Below, one piece after another: positions 7,263 through 16,175 of a stretch of 43,581 bases of DNA; the first letter of the stretch is position 1; every line of letters begins with the position of its first letter. Source of the stretch: Candidatus Vecturithrix granuli. GTDB lineage: Bacteria; Moduliflexota; Moduliflexia; Moduliflexales; Moduliflexaceae. The stretch lies in contig DF820465.1 in NCBI GenBank assembly GCA_000739535.1, positions 203,342 through 246,922 of the forward strand, written 5' to 3'. Position numbers and translations under genes: made by a program. The notes under the pieces are model-generated. The model was not told the origin of the DNA. It made no database searches and saw nothing but the letters and a program-made list of their open reading frames with translations.

Positions 7263-8450
7263 ATGGACATCAACACCATCACACTTTGCGGAGGAGGGAA
7301 CGCTGCTCACGCCTTAATTCCAATTATTCGCACGCACTTTCAGGGAACCATCTCCCTTTTCCTGCCTTATAAAGATGAAGCCGAACATTTTCAATTTCTG
7401 ATCAGGGAAGATCAACACATCAAAGCTTATACGCCAAAGGGAGTATTAAACGCGAGACCGGACAGGGTGAGTAAATCGGCAGCAGAGGCCTGTCAGGATG
7501 CTGATCTGGTCATCATCTCTTTACCTGCCTTTGCACATGAATTCACCCTGTCGCAAATACTCCCTTTTTTAAAACCGAACGCGCTGGTCGGAACGATGCC
7601 GGCCCGCAGTGGTTTCGAATATTCGGCGTTACGACTGTTACAAGATCATCAGCGGGAAGCAATAGGCATTTTTGGCTTTCAAACTCTTCCCTGGGCCTGC
7701 CGTATCACCCACTATGCCCGTGAAGTTGACATTTTGGGACAGAAAGCCTCGGTAGGCTTAGCGGCTTTTCCTCACAGCATAAGCGAAGAACTCGCAGACG
7801 ACTTCACCCGGTTTCTTGGGCTGACAATCACCCCGCTTCCCAATATGCTGACCCTTTCATTAGCCAATGTGGGGCAGCTTATCCACCCCGGTATTATGTA
7901 TGGCCTCTTTAAGGGACAGGAAGACTGCAAATATCGCAAAGAGGATATTCCGTATTTTTATCAGGGGGTCACGCAAGAAACCGCCCGAACTTTAGAACAT
8001 CTCAGTGCTGAGGTGCGGAACGTCACGCAAGCCCTGCAAACACGCAATCCGGTACTGGATTTGTCGCAGGTGATCAGCCTCAAAGAATGGCTGCTCACGA
8101 CGTATTCCGATTCCATCGCAGATTCCAGTTCCTTGCAGAGCTGCTTTGTGACCAATCGAGCGTATCAGGGGCTTCGCGCGCCGATGAAAGAGATTGAGGA
8201 CGGATATTTTCTCCCGGATTTTCAAGCTCGCTATCTGACGGAAGACATTCCTTACGGTCTGGTCGTGACCAGAGCGATTGCGCAGCTTGCCGGGGTGCAA
8301 ACGCCTGCGATTGATGAAGTGATTACCACAACCAGCCGCTGGATGCACAAAAGTTATCTGGAGCGTGGAGAGTTGTGCGGCAAAGATATTCAAGACACTC
8401 GCATACCACAGAAATACGGCATTCAGGATGTCAAGGACATTATGTTTTAG
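7263..8450 (+). CDS. NAD/NADP octopine/nopaline dehydrogenase family protein
   Basis: A 395-residue oxidoreductase with an N-terminal Rossmann fold whose dinucleotide loop is CGGGNAAHA (residues 9-17). It continues with ADLVIISLPAFAH and GTMPARSGFEY, and has the all-helical C-terminal octopine dehydrogenase domain, marked by LSLANVGQLIHPGIMYG (conserved His-Pro) and YLTEDIPYGLV. Members reduce the imine of an amino acid and a 2-oxo acid to an opine, or run the reverse oxidation. The length is normal. An AGAGG ribosome site precedes ATG 7263. The B12 fusion gene follows 90 bases later on the same strand with a palindromic repeat between them. Family certain, substrate unknown; a link to the B12 protein is inference. 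Confidence 0.88.
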   Translation: MDINTITLCGGGNAAHALIPIIRTHFQGTISLFLPYKDEAEHFQFLIREDQHIKAYTPKGVLNARPDRVSKSAAEACQDADLVIISLPAFAHEFTLSQILPFLKPNALVGTMPARSGFEYSALRLLQDHQREAIGIFGFQTLPWACRITHYAREVDILGQKASVGLAAFPHSISEELADDFTRFLGLTITPLPNMLTLSLANVGQLIHPGIMYGLFKGQEDCKYRKEDIPYFYQGVTQETARTLEHLSAEVRNVTQALQTRNPVLDLSQVISLKEWLLTTYSDSIADSSSLQSCFVTNRAYQGLRAPMKEIEDGYFLPDFQARYLTEDIPYGLVVTRAIAQLAGVQTPAIDEVITTTSRWMHKSYLERGELCGKDIQDTRIPQKYGIQDVKDIMF

Positions 8451-8457
8451 ATGTACC

Positions 8458-8512
8458 GCGAAATTCCTTTTCGCGGCGCCATGGCAGGCGTAGGCGCGAA
8501 AAGGAATTTCGC
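8458..8512. repeat. 18-bp perfect inverted repeat between opine dehydrogenase-like and B12 genes
   Basis: GCGAAATTCCTTTTCGCG (8458-8475) is the exact complement of 8495-8512, around a 19-base GC-rich centre. It lies inside the open frame upstream of ATG 8541, which is one reason not to extend that gene to 8451. It could act as a processing or attenuation hairpin within the transcript. Confidence 0.75.
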
Positions 8513-8540
8513 ACTACATTTTCAAAGGAGGGATAAAGCT

Positions 8541-11500
8541 ATGAGTACATCTGCAATCAAAAAAAGGGTGTTAAACTGCTCGCTGGAACCCTGCGTACAC
8601 ACCTTAGGGGTTGAGCGGTTTGCGGAATGGATGGAGAGCAAAGGTATTGGATATGTCTGCATTAAGTTAGGGCCGGCGGTTTCGATTGATGAATTGATTG
8701 ACAAAGTGCGGGAATCTCACCCGGAAGTAGTCGCGTTTTCGTATCGGTTGGGCGATCTGCACGTGGATGAGATTGTGCTCGAACTCGTTGAAAAAGTCTA
8801 TCAATATGGACTTGAACCGCAGAAAAGCGGCATCCGCTATTGTTTCGGCGGGGTACGCCTGGCCGCCAATCTGGTACGAGCGATGACCGGCGTCCCCATT
8901 TTGGCCGATAAATTCTCTCCAGTCGAGGATCGTCATTTCGATCTGGAACAGATTGCGGCAACCTACAAAGATCACAAACAATTGCAGGGATTTTTCGAAC
9001 TGATCGTTGATGATTATGTCACGATGGAAGAATTGGAAGAGTTTGCCATGAAAGCGACGCAGGCTGCCGAAAAGCAGATAACCTGGTCAGATGACATGGT
9101 TGAACGGATTCGGCAAGTACGCGAAATCGAGCACCGTCCCATTATTCGCGCCCATATTGGCACCGCGGCTGAAACGATTGACCCGACCGTGGAAGGGACC
9201 GAACTAATCAGCGACGCTGGCGCGCTGGAAATCGTCTCTCTTGCGCCCGATCAAGCCTGTCAGGCGTTTTTAGCGAAGTTTGTGCGCGGCGAGGAAGATC
9301 CGAGCAAATATCGTAAAGGCGAAGGTGGTGCGCCGATTCGCAGCAAAGAAGATCTCCGTCGTCTCAAAAAGGCGACCCAACGGGGAAATTTCCCGATGAT
9401 TCGCATTTATTCCGGCACTGACGAATTAGTGGAATTAGCGAAAATTTTTGAAGAAACGCTGCACATGCCCTTTCCGGCCGTCCCGATCTTTTTTTATAAT
9501 CGCTTAGACGGACGCGGCCCCTTATCCATTTTAGACGGACTGAATGAACATTTTGCCACGATGCGCTGGTGGGCTTCCATCAATAAACCACTCGAAGTCA
9601 ATGACCCGCATCAATGGCAATTACGCCGTTGCTCCGATGATATGTATGTCACCGACCATGTGCTCGCCGGAGTGGTTGCGCTGAAAATGGGCATCAAACA
9701 CTATGTCATGCAATTGATGTTCGACCTGCCGCCGGAGATCAGTCCGTTCTATGATCTGGCCAAGATGAAAGCGGCTTACGAACTCATTTACCCGCTTACG
9801 CAGCACTTTGATTTCTCGATTATCAAAGAAACCAGAGGAGGGCTGTCCAGTTTCCCGCCCAATCTGGACAAGGCCAAAAGCCACCTGGCCATCACGACCT
9901 ATTGGCAGATGTACATGGAGCCGGATATTGTCCACATCGTTAGTTATTGTGAAGCCCATCACGACGCCAAAGCTGAGGATATTATCGCGAGCTGCGATAT
10001 TGCCAAACAGAGTTTTGAAGAATACGATCGCGCCGCGATGACGGATCTCTGGAAAAATCCTGAGGTGCTTGCACGAAAAGAAGAACTGAAAAAAGGCGCG
10101 ATGTATAATATCTTGCACCTGGCGTTAATGGGCGGATATGAAGGCAAAGTGACCTTAGAGAACTTTGCCGAATATGCTGTCAGCCCGGAAATTGCCGCCC
10201 GACGAGAAAACCTGGCGGATCGAGGGAAAAATTATGAAACCATGCTGTTAGATGTGATTGATGGGCGCAATTATCTTTCGCAAGATTGTAATATGATCAG
10301 CGCGGATAACCTTGATTTAGCGTTACAAACAGGACTATTCCAGGCGCCGCAGGTCACGGTGATTGATAAGCGCTATGAACTGACCGGGGCCTGTAAGACT
10401 GAAATTGTGAACGGCACCTGCCGGATTGCCGAATTTTGCGGGCAAAAAGTGCATAATGAGTTTGAGCGCGTGGACCTGATCAGGCAGAAATTCCCCTGGT
10501 ACTTCTATAAAGATGTGACCCAGGCCGACGAACAGTCGCACCTGATCGAAGTCGAAGATAAAATCGAGGAGTCTGTTGTGCAGGCATTCCGAGCCGAACT
10601 TGGCATGACCGCGTTCGAAAATAAAAAGGTGCTCGCCGTGGATTTTGGGAGCACTTATACCAAAGTGGCAATATTTAACACAAGTTCGGATGAGGTAGAT
10701 TTGCGTTATGTGCCCACGACCGTGGATGACATCCGTGAAGGTCTGGCCAATGGATTGGGCTGCCTGGAGGAATGCCGGCGACAGGGCAATTGGGATCCCC
10801 TGCGAGACGCGATGGATCAATTTGACACCAAACTGCCGTGTAGCAGCGCGAAAGGCGGCTTGAAAATGGTCACGATTGCTTCGACGGCCAGAGAAAGCGG
10901 CTTTGCCGCTGATTTAGCCGCTCTAACCGCTGGCGCAAAATTGCTGAACAGTTATAATGGCAAAATTTCAGCGGAAGAGGCAAAACAGATTTATCTCGAA
11001 GACTGTCCGGAGATTATTCTGTTGAGCGGAGGCGTCAACGACGGCGGCGATTCTACCGCGGTGTTCCACAACGCCCGGCTGCTGGCCGAAACCGCGCACC
11101 TGGCGACCTATGCCAAATACGGAATTCCGATTATTTACTCCGGCAATGAAGATGTCACAGACGAGGTGTTAGACATTTTCCATCGCCGTCAGATTGACGC
11201 GCGGGCCACCAAAAATATTATGCCCGAGGTCAATAAATTCAATATTGAAGTGGTCAATGAAGCCATTCGAGAATTATTCCAGACCGTCGTCATTCGAGGC
11301 AAGGGTTTTGATGTGGTCGAAGAATATATGAGCGCCAAATTTATTCCCACTCCCCGCGCCGCGTTTTTGGGAATTAATCTCTTAGCCCGCGGCTATGGCA
11401 GCGAAGAAGGCTTAGGCAATATCGTAGCTCTGGATATTGGCGGCTGTACCACAGACTTCTTTGCCAATGTGCGTGCGAATCCCTTGTATCTCTATCCCTG

Positions 11501-12194
11501 GGATGATCCCAAGAAAAAGGTCAAACGCACCATTCTGAAGACCCCGAACTACCCCTTAGCCTATCGCCGGGTTGAGGGGAAATATGGCCTGGCCTATAAT
11601 GCGGAAAATCTCATGGAACTCGAAAAATTCAAAAGCGGGCGTATGAGTGCGGAAATCAATGAGCTCTTTAATCAACAATTTCCGCATTTCGAGGTCAATG
11701 GCGATCATTTTGACCAGTTCCTCAAGCGCATAGACGGACGGTGGACGATTTCGCTGCCGGAGTATCTCGCCTGGATTCATCAAAACCCGCATGTCATGCC
11801 CAACACGGAAGAAGAGAATTTCGTGCGAAGTCTCCTGGCCAGGGAAACCTTAGCCGTCGCCACCGCAAATAATGTCGGGCATGTCAAAGAAACCGACGTG
11901 TATTTCTTGCAGGAAGGGGTAAATTTCTTTACCCAGGACACGACGCTGGTGTTAGTGGGCGGCACGATTTACCATAAGTGCAAAGAGAACAAAGAGTATT
12001 TGTGGGAAAATATCAAAACCATTGCCCGGGGCGCGTTATTCGATCCAGAAGAGTATACTGTCTTACGCCCGAATCACCAAATTTTGCTCGATGCGTCTTA
12101 TATTCTTTCCACCGTCGGAGGGCTGTATGGGCGGCTAGATCCGGAACGCGCCCTCCGGATTTTAAAGAAAAACCTGAAACCGTTGGAGATTTGA
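8541..12194 (+). CDS. Fused B12-binding-like, mutase-barrel-like and GlmL/MutL reactivase protein
   Basis: A 1217-residue protein in three parts. Residues 1-135: a flavodoxin-like cobalamin-binding-type domain with C18-V-H20-T-L-G23, equal to the DxHxxG cobalamin motif except for Cys in place of Asp. About 195-690: a barrel-like region, with YSGTDEL, PIFFYNRLDGRGPLS, INKPLEVNDPHQW and RRCSDDMYVTDHVLAG, reminiscent of the glutamate mutase epsilon subunit. About 695-1217: an ASKHA ATPase of the GlmL/MutL type, with phosphate loop D701-F-G-S-T-Y-T-K708, ILLSGGVNDGGD and D965-I-G-G-C-T-T-D972. GlmL is thought to reactivate B12 mutases, and elsewhere these are separate genes. ATG 8541 follows AAAGGAGGGATAAAGCT. 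The reactivase call is strong, the B12 domain good, and the barrel substrate unknown. Confidence 0.82.
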   Translation: MSTSAIKKRVLNCSLEPCVHTLGVERFAEWMESKGIGYVCIKLGPAVSIDELIDKVRESHPEVVAFSYRLGDLHVDEIVLELVEKVYQYGLEPQKSGIRYCFGGVRLAANLVRAMTGVPILADKFSPVEDRHFDLEQIAATYKDHKQLQGFFELIVDDYVTMEELEEFAMKATQAAEKQITWSDDMVERIRQVREIEHRPIIRAHIGTAAETIDPTVEGTELISDAGALEIVSLAPDQACQAFLAKFVRGEEDPSKYRKGEGGAPIRSKEDLRRLKKATQRGNFPMIRIYSGTDELVELAKIFEETLHMPFPAVPIFFYNRLDGRGPLSILDGLNEHFATMRWWASINKPLEVNDPHQWQLRRCSDDMYVTDHVLAGVVALKMGIKHYVMQLMFDLPPEISPFYDLAKMKAAYELIYPLTQHFDFSIIKETRGGLSSFPPNLDKAKSHLAITTYWQMYMEPDIVHIVSYCEAHHDAKAEDIIASCDIAKQSFEEYDRAAMTDLWKNPEVLARKEELKKGAMYNILHLALMGGYEGKVTLENFAEYAVSPEIAARRENLADRGKNYETMLLDVIDGRNYLSQDCNMISADNLDLALQTGLFQAPQVTVIDKRYELTGACKTEIVNGTCRIAEFCGQKVHNEFERVDLIRQKFPWYFYKDVTQADEQSHLIEVEDKIEESVVQAFRAELGMTAFENKKVLAVDFGSTYTKVAIFNTSSDEVDLRYVPTTVDDIREGLANGLGCLEECRRQGNWDPLRDAMDQFDTKLPCSSAKGGLKMVTIASTARESGFAADLAALTAGAKLLNSYNGKISAEEAKQIYLEDCPEIILLSGGVNDGGDSTAVFHNARLLAETAHLATYAKYGIPIIYSGNEDVTDEVLDIFHRRQIDARATKNIMPEVNKFNIEVVNEAIRELFQTVVIRGKGFDVVEEYMSAKFIPTPRAAFLGINLLARGYGSEEGLGNIVALDIGGCTTDFFANVRANPLYLYPWDDPKKKVKRTILKTPNYPLAYRRVEGKYGLAYNAENLMELEKFKSGRMSAEINELFNQQFPHFEVNGDHFDQFLKRIDGRWTISLPEYLAWIHQNPHVMPNTEEENFVRSLLARETLAVATANNVGHVKETDVYFLQEGVNFFTQDTTLVLVGGTIYHKCKENKEYLWENIKTIARGALFDPEEYTVLRPNHQILLDASYILSTVGGLYGRLDPERALRILKKNLKPLEI

Positions 12195-12213
12195 CCTTTT
12201 TTGGGATGACAAA

Positions 12214-12244
12214 GAAACCAGGTTTTTTGAAAAAACCTGGTTTC
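12214..12244. terminator. GAAACCAGG-type perfect hairpin
   Basis: A 15-base perfect stem, GAAACCAGGTTTTTT (12214-12228) with its complement at 12230-12244 and a one-base centre. It lies 20 bases after the B12 fusion gene and fits a bidirectional terminator. It belongs to a repeat family with at least six members in the window. Confidence 0.7.
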
Positions 12245-12317
12245 TCGCCCGTGAAGTTATTTTTTAAACTTCTTTTATCAGGGTTTTTCGCCGGAGGTGA
12301 TCCAGTATTGTAGTAAC

Positions 12318-12348
12318 TTTGTCGGACAAGTCAGACTTGTCCGACAAA
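12318..12348. repeat. TTTGTCGGACAAGTC palindrome
   Basis: TTTGTCGGACAAGTC (12318-12332) and its exact complement (12334-12348) form a 15-base stem with one base between; a third partial copy, TCCGACAAAGG, follows. It is related to the palindrome at 15500-15543 through the GTCGGACAAG/TTGTCC words. It lies in the leader of the TAXI gene. Confidence 0.7.
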
Positions 12349-12458
12349 ATCCGACAAAGGAGGTGAGGTTTCCGTCAAGGCAGCCGAAATAGACCGCTGA
12401 TGAAGAGATAATGAATCTATAAACAACTCTTGCATTTACAACATGGGAGGGATTCGGT

Positions 12459-13478
12459 ATGAAAAAACTATGGAAAATGAGCTTTGCGATGATGATGGCA
12501 TTGTGTGTTATGTTCGGGGCAGCCGGCAGAGAAGCTGCGTCCGAAACCGTGTATTTAAATATGGGGAGCACCTCGTCCACATCAGGGGTGTATGCCTGGT
12601 GTGTGGCAACGGCTTCAGTTATCAACAAGGCCAATGCTGACATCAATGTCACAGTGGTTGAGAGTGGGGCCGCGTTGGATAATCTCCGGCGCACAAAAGA
12701 AGGCGCGTTTGATTTTTCCCTGTGCGTGGATTCTGCATCAGCGATGCAGATGTATCGAGGAACGGATACTTTTAAAGACGAAGGCTGGGACAAGGTCAGA
12801 TGGTTATTTCTGCGGAATGCGATTGTGAATAGACTGTATGTGAAAGCTGATTCGGGCTTGAAGACCTTTGGCGATTTGTCTGGCAAAAAATTCAGCCCCG
12901 GCATTCCGGGCGCATCTTCGACCGCCTCATTTATGAAATTCAATGATCTATTAGGGACAGGGATCGACGTGATGCCCGCCTCACTCGCGGATGCCATTAG
13001 CGCGTTTCAACAAGGGAAAATTGTTGGCTTGCAAAAATCAAGCCCCTTAAAATCGTTGGATGCCTCGCTAATCGAAGTGAACCTTACGACGCCGCTGTCG
13101 GTTGTCGGTTATAGTCAGGAGGATATCAAAAAAATCCGCGAGCAGCTTCCTTATATCATTTTCTTTGAAACCCCGGCCGGAGGGATCGAACAGCTTCCTG
13201 AGCTTGGCGCGGTGATGGAAGAGGCGCAAGTTGTGGGCGCGATCGCCTCTTCGGAGCTGCCCGAAGAAGTTGGGTATAAAATTGTCAAAGCCTATGTTGA
13301 AGACCTTGAAACCGTTGCCGCAGCTTATGCTCCGGTCAAAGGATGGGATCCGATCGGAGATTCCTTCAAATTAATCTCAGAGGGCGGCGAAATTCCTATT
13401 CACGCCGGACTGTATAAATACTGCGTGGAAAAAGGTATCGAGGTGCCGGAACGCTTCATTCCGCCGGAAGCGAAGTAA
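12459..13478 (+). CDS. TAXI family TRAP transporter solute-binding protein
   Basis: A 339-residue secreted protein. Residues 1-27 form a Sec signal (MKKLWK, hydrophobic core, small residues before ETVYL). The mature protein begins VYLNMGSTSSTSGVYAW, the hallmark glycine/serine start of the TAXI group (TRAP-associated extracytoplasmic immunogenic protein). It also carries ALDNLRRTKEGAFDFSLC, LKTFGDLSGKKFSPGIPGAS and DAISAFQQGKIVG, the typical ligand-pocket order. TAXI proteins bind small carboxylates or amino acids in the periplasm and deliver them to the TRAP permease. A GGGAGGG ribosome site precedes ATG 12459. The permease is the next gene, 89 bases on, with a hairpin between. The ligand is unknown. 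Confidence 0.92.
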   Translation: MKKLWKMSFAMMMALCVMFGAAGREAASETVYLNMGSTSSTSGVYAWCVATASVINKANADINVTVVESGAALDNLRRTKEGAFDFSLCVDSASAMQMYRGTDTFKDEGWDKVRWLFLRNAIVNRLYVKADSGLKTFGDLSGKKFSPGIPGASSTASFMKFNDLLGTGIDVMPASLADAISAFQQGKIVGLQKSSPLKSLDASLIEVNLTTPLSVVGYSQEDIKKIREQLPYIIFFETPAGGIEQLPELGAVMEEAQVVGAIASSELPEEVGYKIVKAYVEDLETVAAAYAPVKGWDPIGDSFKLISEGGEIPIHAGLYKYCVEKGIEVPERFIPPEAK

Positions 13479-13496
13479 GCGGTCATTGACGATCGT

Positions 13497-13529
13497 AAAA
13501 ACCGGGTTTCTTGAAGAAACCCGGTTTTT
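13497..13529. terminator. AAAACCGGG-type perfect hairpin between TRAP genes
   Basis: AAAAACCGGGTTTCTT (13497-13512) with its exact complement (13514-13529): a 16-base stem with a one-base centre and a T-run, 18 bases after the binding-protein stop. As an intrinsic terminator it would lower permease expression relative to the binding protein, a common pattern in transporter operons. Confidence 0.7.
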
Positions 13530-13567
13530 CAGAGAGAAAACTGCCGTAATATCAAGAGGAGAGCAGC

Positions 13568-15475
13568 ATGGCTATTCAAATAGAGAAGAAAGCATTCATA
13601 AAAAGATCGAATGTATTATTCTGGGGAGGTTTGGGATTTGCTGTTTGTCAGTTAGTCCTGCCCGTGTTCTTTTCGCTGATTGATATACAAATGCGAGCCA
13701 TTCATATTATTTTAGGCATCTCCCTCGCCTCCTTAGCCTGTCCTTACAAAAAGAAAGGCCAGGAAGAACCGACCACGATTTCTGTATGGGACCTGGTGAT
13801 CATTCTGATCCTGATTGTCGCCAATGTGAACACCTTTTTAAAAGCCATGCAAATCTATATGACCCCTGGCAGTGGGTCAACAGTTGATTTAATCATTGGC
13901 GTGGCGTTAATTATCGTTATCCTTGATGCGGCTCGAAGAACAGTCGGGTGGGCTATTCCGATCTTTGTAGGGTTGATGTTCGCGTATATCTGGGCTGGCC
14001 CCCTGATGCCCGGGATGTGGAAACTGCGGGGGCTGCCCTGGAAATATGTGTTGAATTCTGTCTATTTTTCGCCTCTAGGAATTTATGGCAGTATTACCGG
14101 CATGTCAGCGACCTTTATCGGCATGTTTATTATTTTTGGCGCGCTGATTGCCGCGGCCGGGGGAGGAAAGACCTTTATAGATTTTGCCATTGCCTTAACG
14201 GGTCGGTATATTGGTGGTCCCGCGAAAGCGGCCGTGGTGTCCAGTGCACTCTTTGGGAGTATTTCAGGGAGCGGGGTGGCAAATGTTATGGTCACGGGAA
14301 CCTATACAATTCCTCTGATGAAACGCTTAGGTTATGATCCCAATTTCGCCGGGGGGGTCGAAGCGATTGCTTCGACCGGAGGCGGCATCACTCCACCGAT
14401 TATGAGCGTGACGGCCTTTATGATGGCTGAGTTTCTGCAAATCTCGTATTTTAAAATTATCGGCTATGCCCTGATCCCATGCTGCCTATATTATGTTGGA
14501 ATCTTTACTGGAGTTCACCTTGAAACCATTCGAAGCGGACTCGCTGCGGTGCCCGATGAAGAAATTCCCTCCTGGAAAGAGATTCTGACCTTCAAACGTC
14601 TGGCCTCGCTTGTGATCCCAACCGGAATTTTGTTATATTTCATTGCTACAGGTACATCGCTGTTGTACGCCGGATTTTACGCTTGTGTCGCCGTGATTGT
14701 CGTGTTCTTCGCGTCTCATTTCTCGATATCCGGCATGAAAATGGTAATCATAGAGATCGGCAAAGGCTTGAGCGAGGGCGGGTTAGGCTTAGCCCATATT
14801 GTGCCGATTCTGGTGGCGGTCAACATCCTGGTGAACATGATTGGTGTCACGGGGATCGCCCCGAAACTTGGGGGATTGATTATGGACATCGGCGGAGAAA
14901 ATTTGATCCTGGCCCTGTTTATCGCCACGATTATTCCGTTTCTGTTTGGCACCTCTCTGCCGGTTGTCCCGACCTATGTTCTGTCGCTTTCGATTATTGC
15001 ACCCTCATTAGTACACTTAGGCATTGATGAAGTCGCCATTCATCTGTTTTTCATTTACTGGTCTATTTTGGGCGGGGTGACGCCGCCAACCTGTACTTCC
15101 GCCATCGCCGCCGCTGCCATTGCTAAAAGCGACTGGTTCAAAACCGCGATCATCTCAGTCAAGTTGGGTATTGTGGCCTTTGTGATCCCCTATTTTTTCG
15201 TGCTGAATCCCGCGCTTGTGGGTCGAAGCAGTTTCATGAACATTGCCGAATATGGTCTCAGTGCTTTAGTAGGTACGTTGCTGCTGGCTTATGGATTCTT
15301 TGCGGATATAAAAAGCAAGTTGAATTTGATCCTCAGAACATTGTTTGTTGTGAGCGGGCTGCTGCTGATGTGTCCGAGTCATACATTATCAGTAATCGGC
15401 ATTCTGACGGCGGTTCTCACCTTTCTCGTGCAACGGTTTAGCGAAAAAACAGCAGTGGCGAAGACATCCGGCTAA
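13568..15475 (+). CDS. Fused TRAP transporter permease (4TM/12TM, TAXI type)
   Basis: A 635-residue polytopic inner-membrane protein. The N-terminal part (about residues 1-130) has four membrane segments and corresponds to the small DctQ-like subunit. The remainder is the large DctM-like channel, with the repeats AAAGGGKTFIDFAIALTGRYIGGPAK, shown here in part as GGGKTFIDFAIAL, SGSGVANVMVTGTYTIPLMK in part as GSGVANVMVTG, and ASTGGGITPPIMSVTAF. In the second half are IDIGGENL-like MDIGGENLILALF and GGVTPPTCTSAIAAAAIA. Such fused permeases are typical partners of TAXI binding proteins and use an ion gradient for uptake. AAGAGGAGAGCAGC precedes ATG 13568. Directly upstream is the cognate binding protein. 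Confidence 0.92.
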   Translation: MAIQIEKKAFIKRSNVLFWGGLGFAVCQLVLPVFFSLIDIQMRAIHIILGISLASLACPYKKKGQEEPTTISVWDLVIILILIVANVNTFLKAMQIYMTPGSGSTVDLIIGVALIIVILDAARRTVGWAIPIFVGLMFAYIWAGPLMPGMWKLRGLPWKYVLNSVYFSPLGIYGSITGMSATFIGMFIIFGALIAAAGGGKTFIDFAIALTGRYIGGPAKAAVVSSALFGSISGSGVANVMVTGTYTIPLMKRLGYDPNFAGGVEAIASTGGGITPPIMSVTAFMMAEFLQISYFKIIGYALIPCCLYYVGIFTGVHLETIRSGLAAVPDEEIPSWKEILTFKRLASLVIPTGILLYFIATGTSLLYAGFYACVAVIVVFFASHFSISGMKMVIIEIGKGLSEGGLGLAHIVPILVAVNILVNMIGVTGIAPKLGGLIMDIGGENLILALFIATIIPFLFGTSLPVVPTYVLSLSIIAPSLVHLGIDEVAIHLFFIYWSILGGVTPPTCTSAIAAAAIAKSDWFKTAIISVKLGIVAFVIPYFFVLNPALVGRSSFMNIAEYGLSALVGTLLLAYGFFADIKSKLNLILRTLFVVSGLLLMCPSHTLSVIGILTAVLTFLVQRFSEKTAVAKTSG

Positions 15476-15499
15476 GATTTTTCCGGTAAGTTGTTGTTA

Positions 15500-15543
15500 A
15501 ACTTGTCCAACCTGTCGGACTTTTCCGACAGGTTGGACAAGTT
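15500..15543. terminator. 20-bp perfect palindrome between convergent genes
   Basis: AACTTGTCCAACCTGTCGGA (15500-15519) and its exact complement (15524-15543) surround a 4-base loop. It lies 24 bases after the TRAP permease and 41 bases before the end of the convergent TPR gene. It lacks a long T-run, so it may be a repeat element that also stops transcription. Related words occur at 12318-12348. Confidence 0.7.
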
Positions 15544-15584
15544 CGATATTCTCAATTTTCCGATCATCTTTTCAGAGAGGAATG

Positions 15585-16157
15585 TCACTCCTCATTTTTT
15601 TCAAGATTTCGCAGCCAGATTTGCACCCGTTTATCCATCCCTCCAAGCTCAAGATAGGTGCGATAGTGTTCAATCGCTTTTTGCGGATCTTTTACATAGC
15701 GTTCGAACAACATTCCCAACTGGTAATGCGCCTGTGCAAGCTGCGGCGACTCTGAAAGGGCTTTCTGGTAGGCCGCCACAGCCATATCGTATTGACTTGA
15801 CGCCTGATACGCATCCCCCAATCGTAAATACGCGAGGGAATTCAGTGGATCTAACAGAATTGCTTGAAGATACTGATGCGCCGCTTGCTGGGGCTGAGTC
15901 AGCGCCAGCCGGTCAGCTTCTTGCAAGACTTTATCAGATCGATCGCGCGCCGACTGGGTAATCACGGGCAATGACATCTCCGGCGTAACTTTCGGAAGTT
16001 CGCGTTGTATCTTTAATTGTTCGATGCCGGTAATCACTACTTCTGGCAATCGTAAGGATTCAGGAGTGGTTTCTTGTGAAAACCCCGCTGCGCTGAAAAG
16101 TAAAATTGCCATCATGCACTGCACCAAGAAGATAATATATTTTGGATTAAATTTCAT
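15585..16157 (-). CDS. Secreted small TPR protein
   Basis: A 190-residue protein. The start at 16157 gives MKFNPKYIIFLVQCMMAILLF, a signal peptide ending near SAAGFSQ. A proline-rich linker follows (LRLPEVVITGIEQLKIQRELP). Two to three TPR units begin around residue 85, with LNSLAYLRLGDAYQASSQYD, ALSESPQLAQAHYQLGMLFE and DPQKAIEHYRTYLELGG. No ribosome site is evident before this ATG, because the upstream DNA is repeat sequence; the open frame runs on to 16310 but that part is translated repeat. It is downstream of the large TPR lipoprotein on the same strand and probably acts with it in the periplasm. Exact role unknown. Confidence 0.78.
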   Translation of the reverse strand: MKFNPKYIIFLVQCMMAILLFSAAGFSQETTPESLRLPEVVITGIEQLKIQRELPKVTPEMSLPVITQSARDRSDKVLQEADRLALTQPQQAAHQYLQAILLDPLNSLAYLRLGDAYQASSQYDMAVAAYQKALSESPQLAQAHYQLGMLFERYVKDPQKAIEHYRTYLELGGMDKRVQIWLRNLEKNEE

Positions 16158-16175
16158 AGTTTTTTGTAGTAGGGG

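Noticed and set aside
8451-8540. Thirty-codon N-terminal extension of the B12 fusion protein
   Set aside because: It covers an 18-bp inverted repeat and lacks a ribosome site; ATG 8541 has AAAGGAGGG upstream.
12278-12997. 239-codon minus-strand frame opposite the TAXI gene
   Set aside because: It mirrors the codon pattern of the real TAXI protein and crosses a palindrome; a shadow frame.
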